Notes under the pieces: generated by a model
The model's input: only the letters and a program-made list of their open reading frames with translations
What the model was told of the DNA's origin: nothing
Databases searched by the model: none
Source: JAAYAY01 sp964429355
GTDB lineage: Bacteria; Planctomycetota; Planctomycetia; Pirellulales; Thermoguttaceae
Assembly: GCA_964429355.1 (NCBI GenBank)
Contig: CAYSCH010000260.1
Coordinates: 1-13,878, forward strand
Direction: 5' to 3'
DNA: 13,878 nt
Shown: positions 13,878 through 13,878 of the stretch, in pieces
Numbering within the stretch: the stretch's first letter is position 1
Layout of the letters: every line of letters begins with the position of its first letter
Program-made: the position numbers and the translations under genes

Positions 13878-13878
13878 C

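Overview
The window looks like chromosomal DNA of a planctomycete, most likely of the Pirellulales type. This is inferred from gene families and repeat style, not from a marker gene. The signs are a leucine-rich-repeat protein with the FxLRTLL-type membrane anchor, a cadherin-like and acidic-repeat giant surface protein, a neutral-ceramidase-like secreted protein, high GC, and intergenic spaces full of short palindromic repeats. There is no rRNA, tRNA, CRISPR array, transposase or phage gene.

Layout, left to right. (1) 3-1736 (+) is the C-terminal end of a large extracellular repeat protein. (2) 1737-2211 is a repeat-filled spacer. (3) 2212-3576 (+) is a secreted ceramidase-like protein that keeps the predicted metal ligands but has glycine where the nucleophilic serine should be. 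(4) 3694-3896 (-) is a broken ArsR-family regulator, truncated and frameshifted. (5) 4136-6196 (+) is a tight two-gene operon: an exported TPR protein ending in a four-cysteine cluster, then a NapH/CcoG-like membrane polyferredoxin with a C-terminal HMA-like domain. The polyferredoxin's last codons and stop lie inside a palindromic repeat. (6) 6445-8770 (-) holds three co-directional genes of lower GC: a small flotillin-A-like (FloA) membrane protein, an unrecognised 108-aa protein, and a membrane protein with a HEAT-like cytoplasmic or periplasmic part. This block is bracketed by two direct copies of a ~70-bp repeat (6518-6588 and 9217-9286). (7) Directly after the right copy lies the C-terminal stump of a GH31-type glycoside hydrolase (9287-9492). 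(8) 9737-11161 (+) is a secreted M20 metallopeptidase. (9) 11520 to the right edge (-) is a large membrane-anchored LRR protein, convergent with the peptidase.

How the parts may relate. Secretion and envelope functions dominate: the surface protein, the ceramidase-like protein, the peptidase, the LRR protein and the FloA-like anchor. The TPR/polyferredoxin pair next to an ArsR relic suggests a former metal- or redox-responsive locus that has lost its regulator. The repeat-bracketed block and the GH31 stump suggest that the middle of the window was rearranged by insertion or recombination. I see no defence system or biosynthetic cluster. The most unusual things are the repeat-bracketed block, repeats used as coding ends, and the metal/redox pair.
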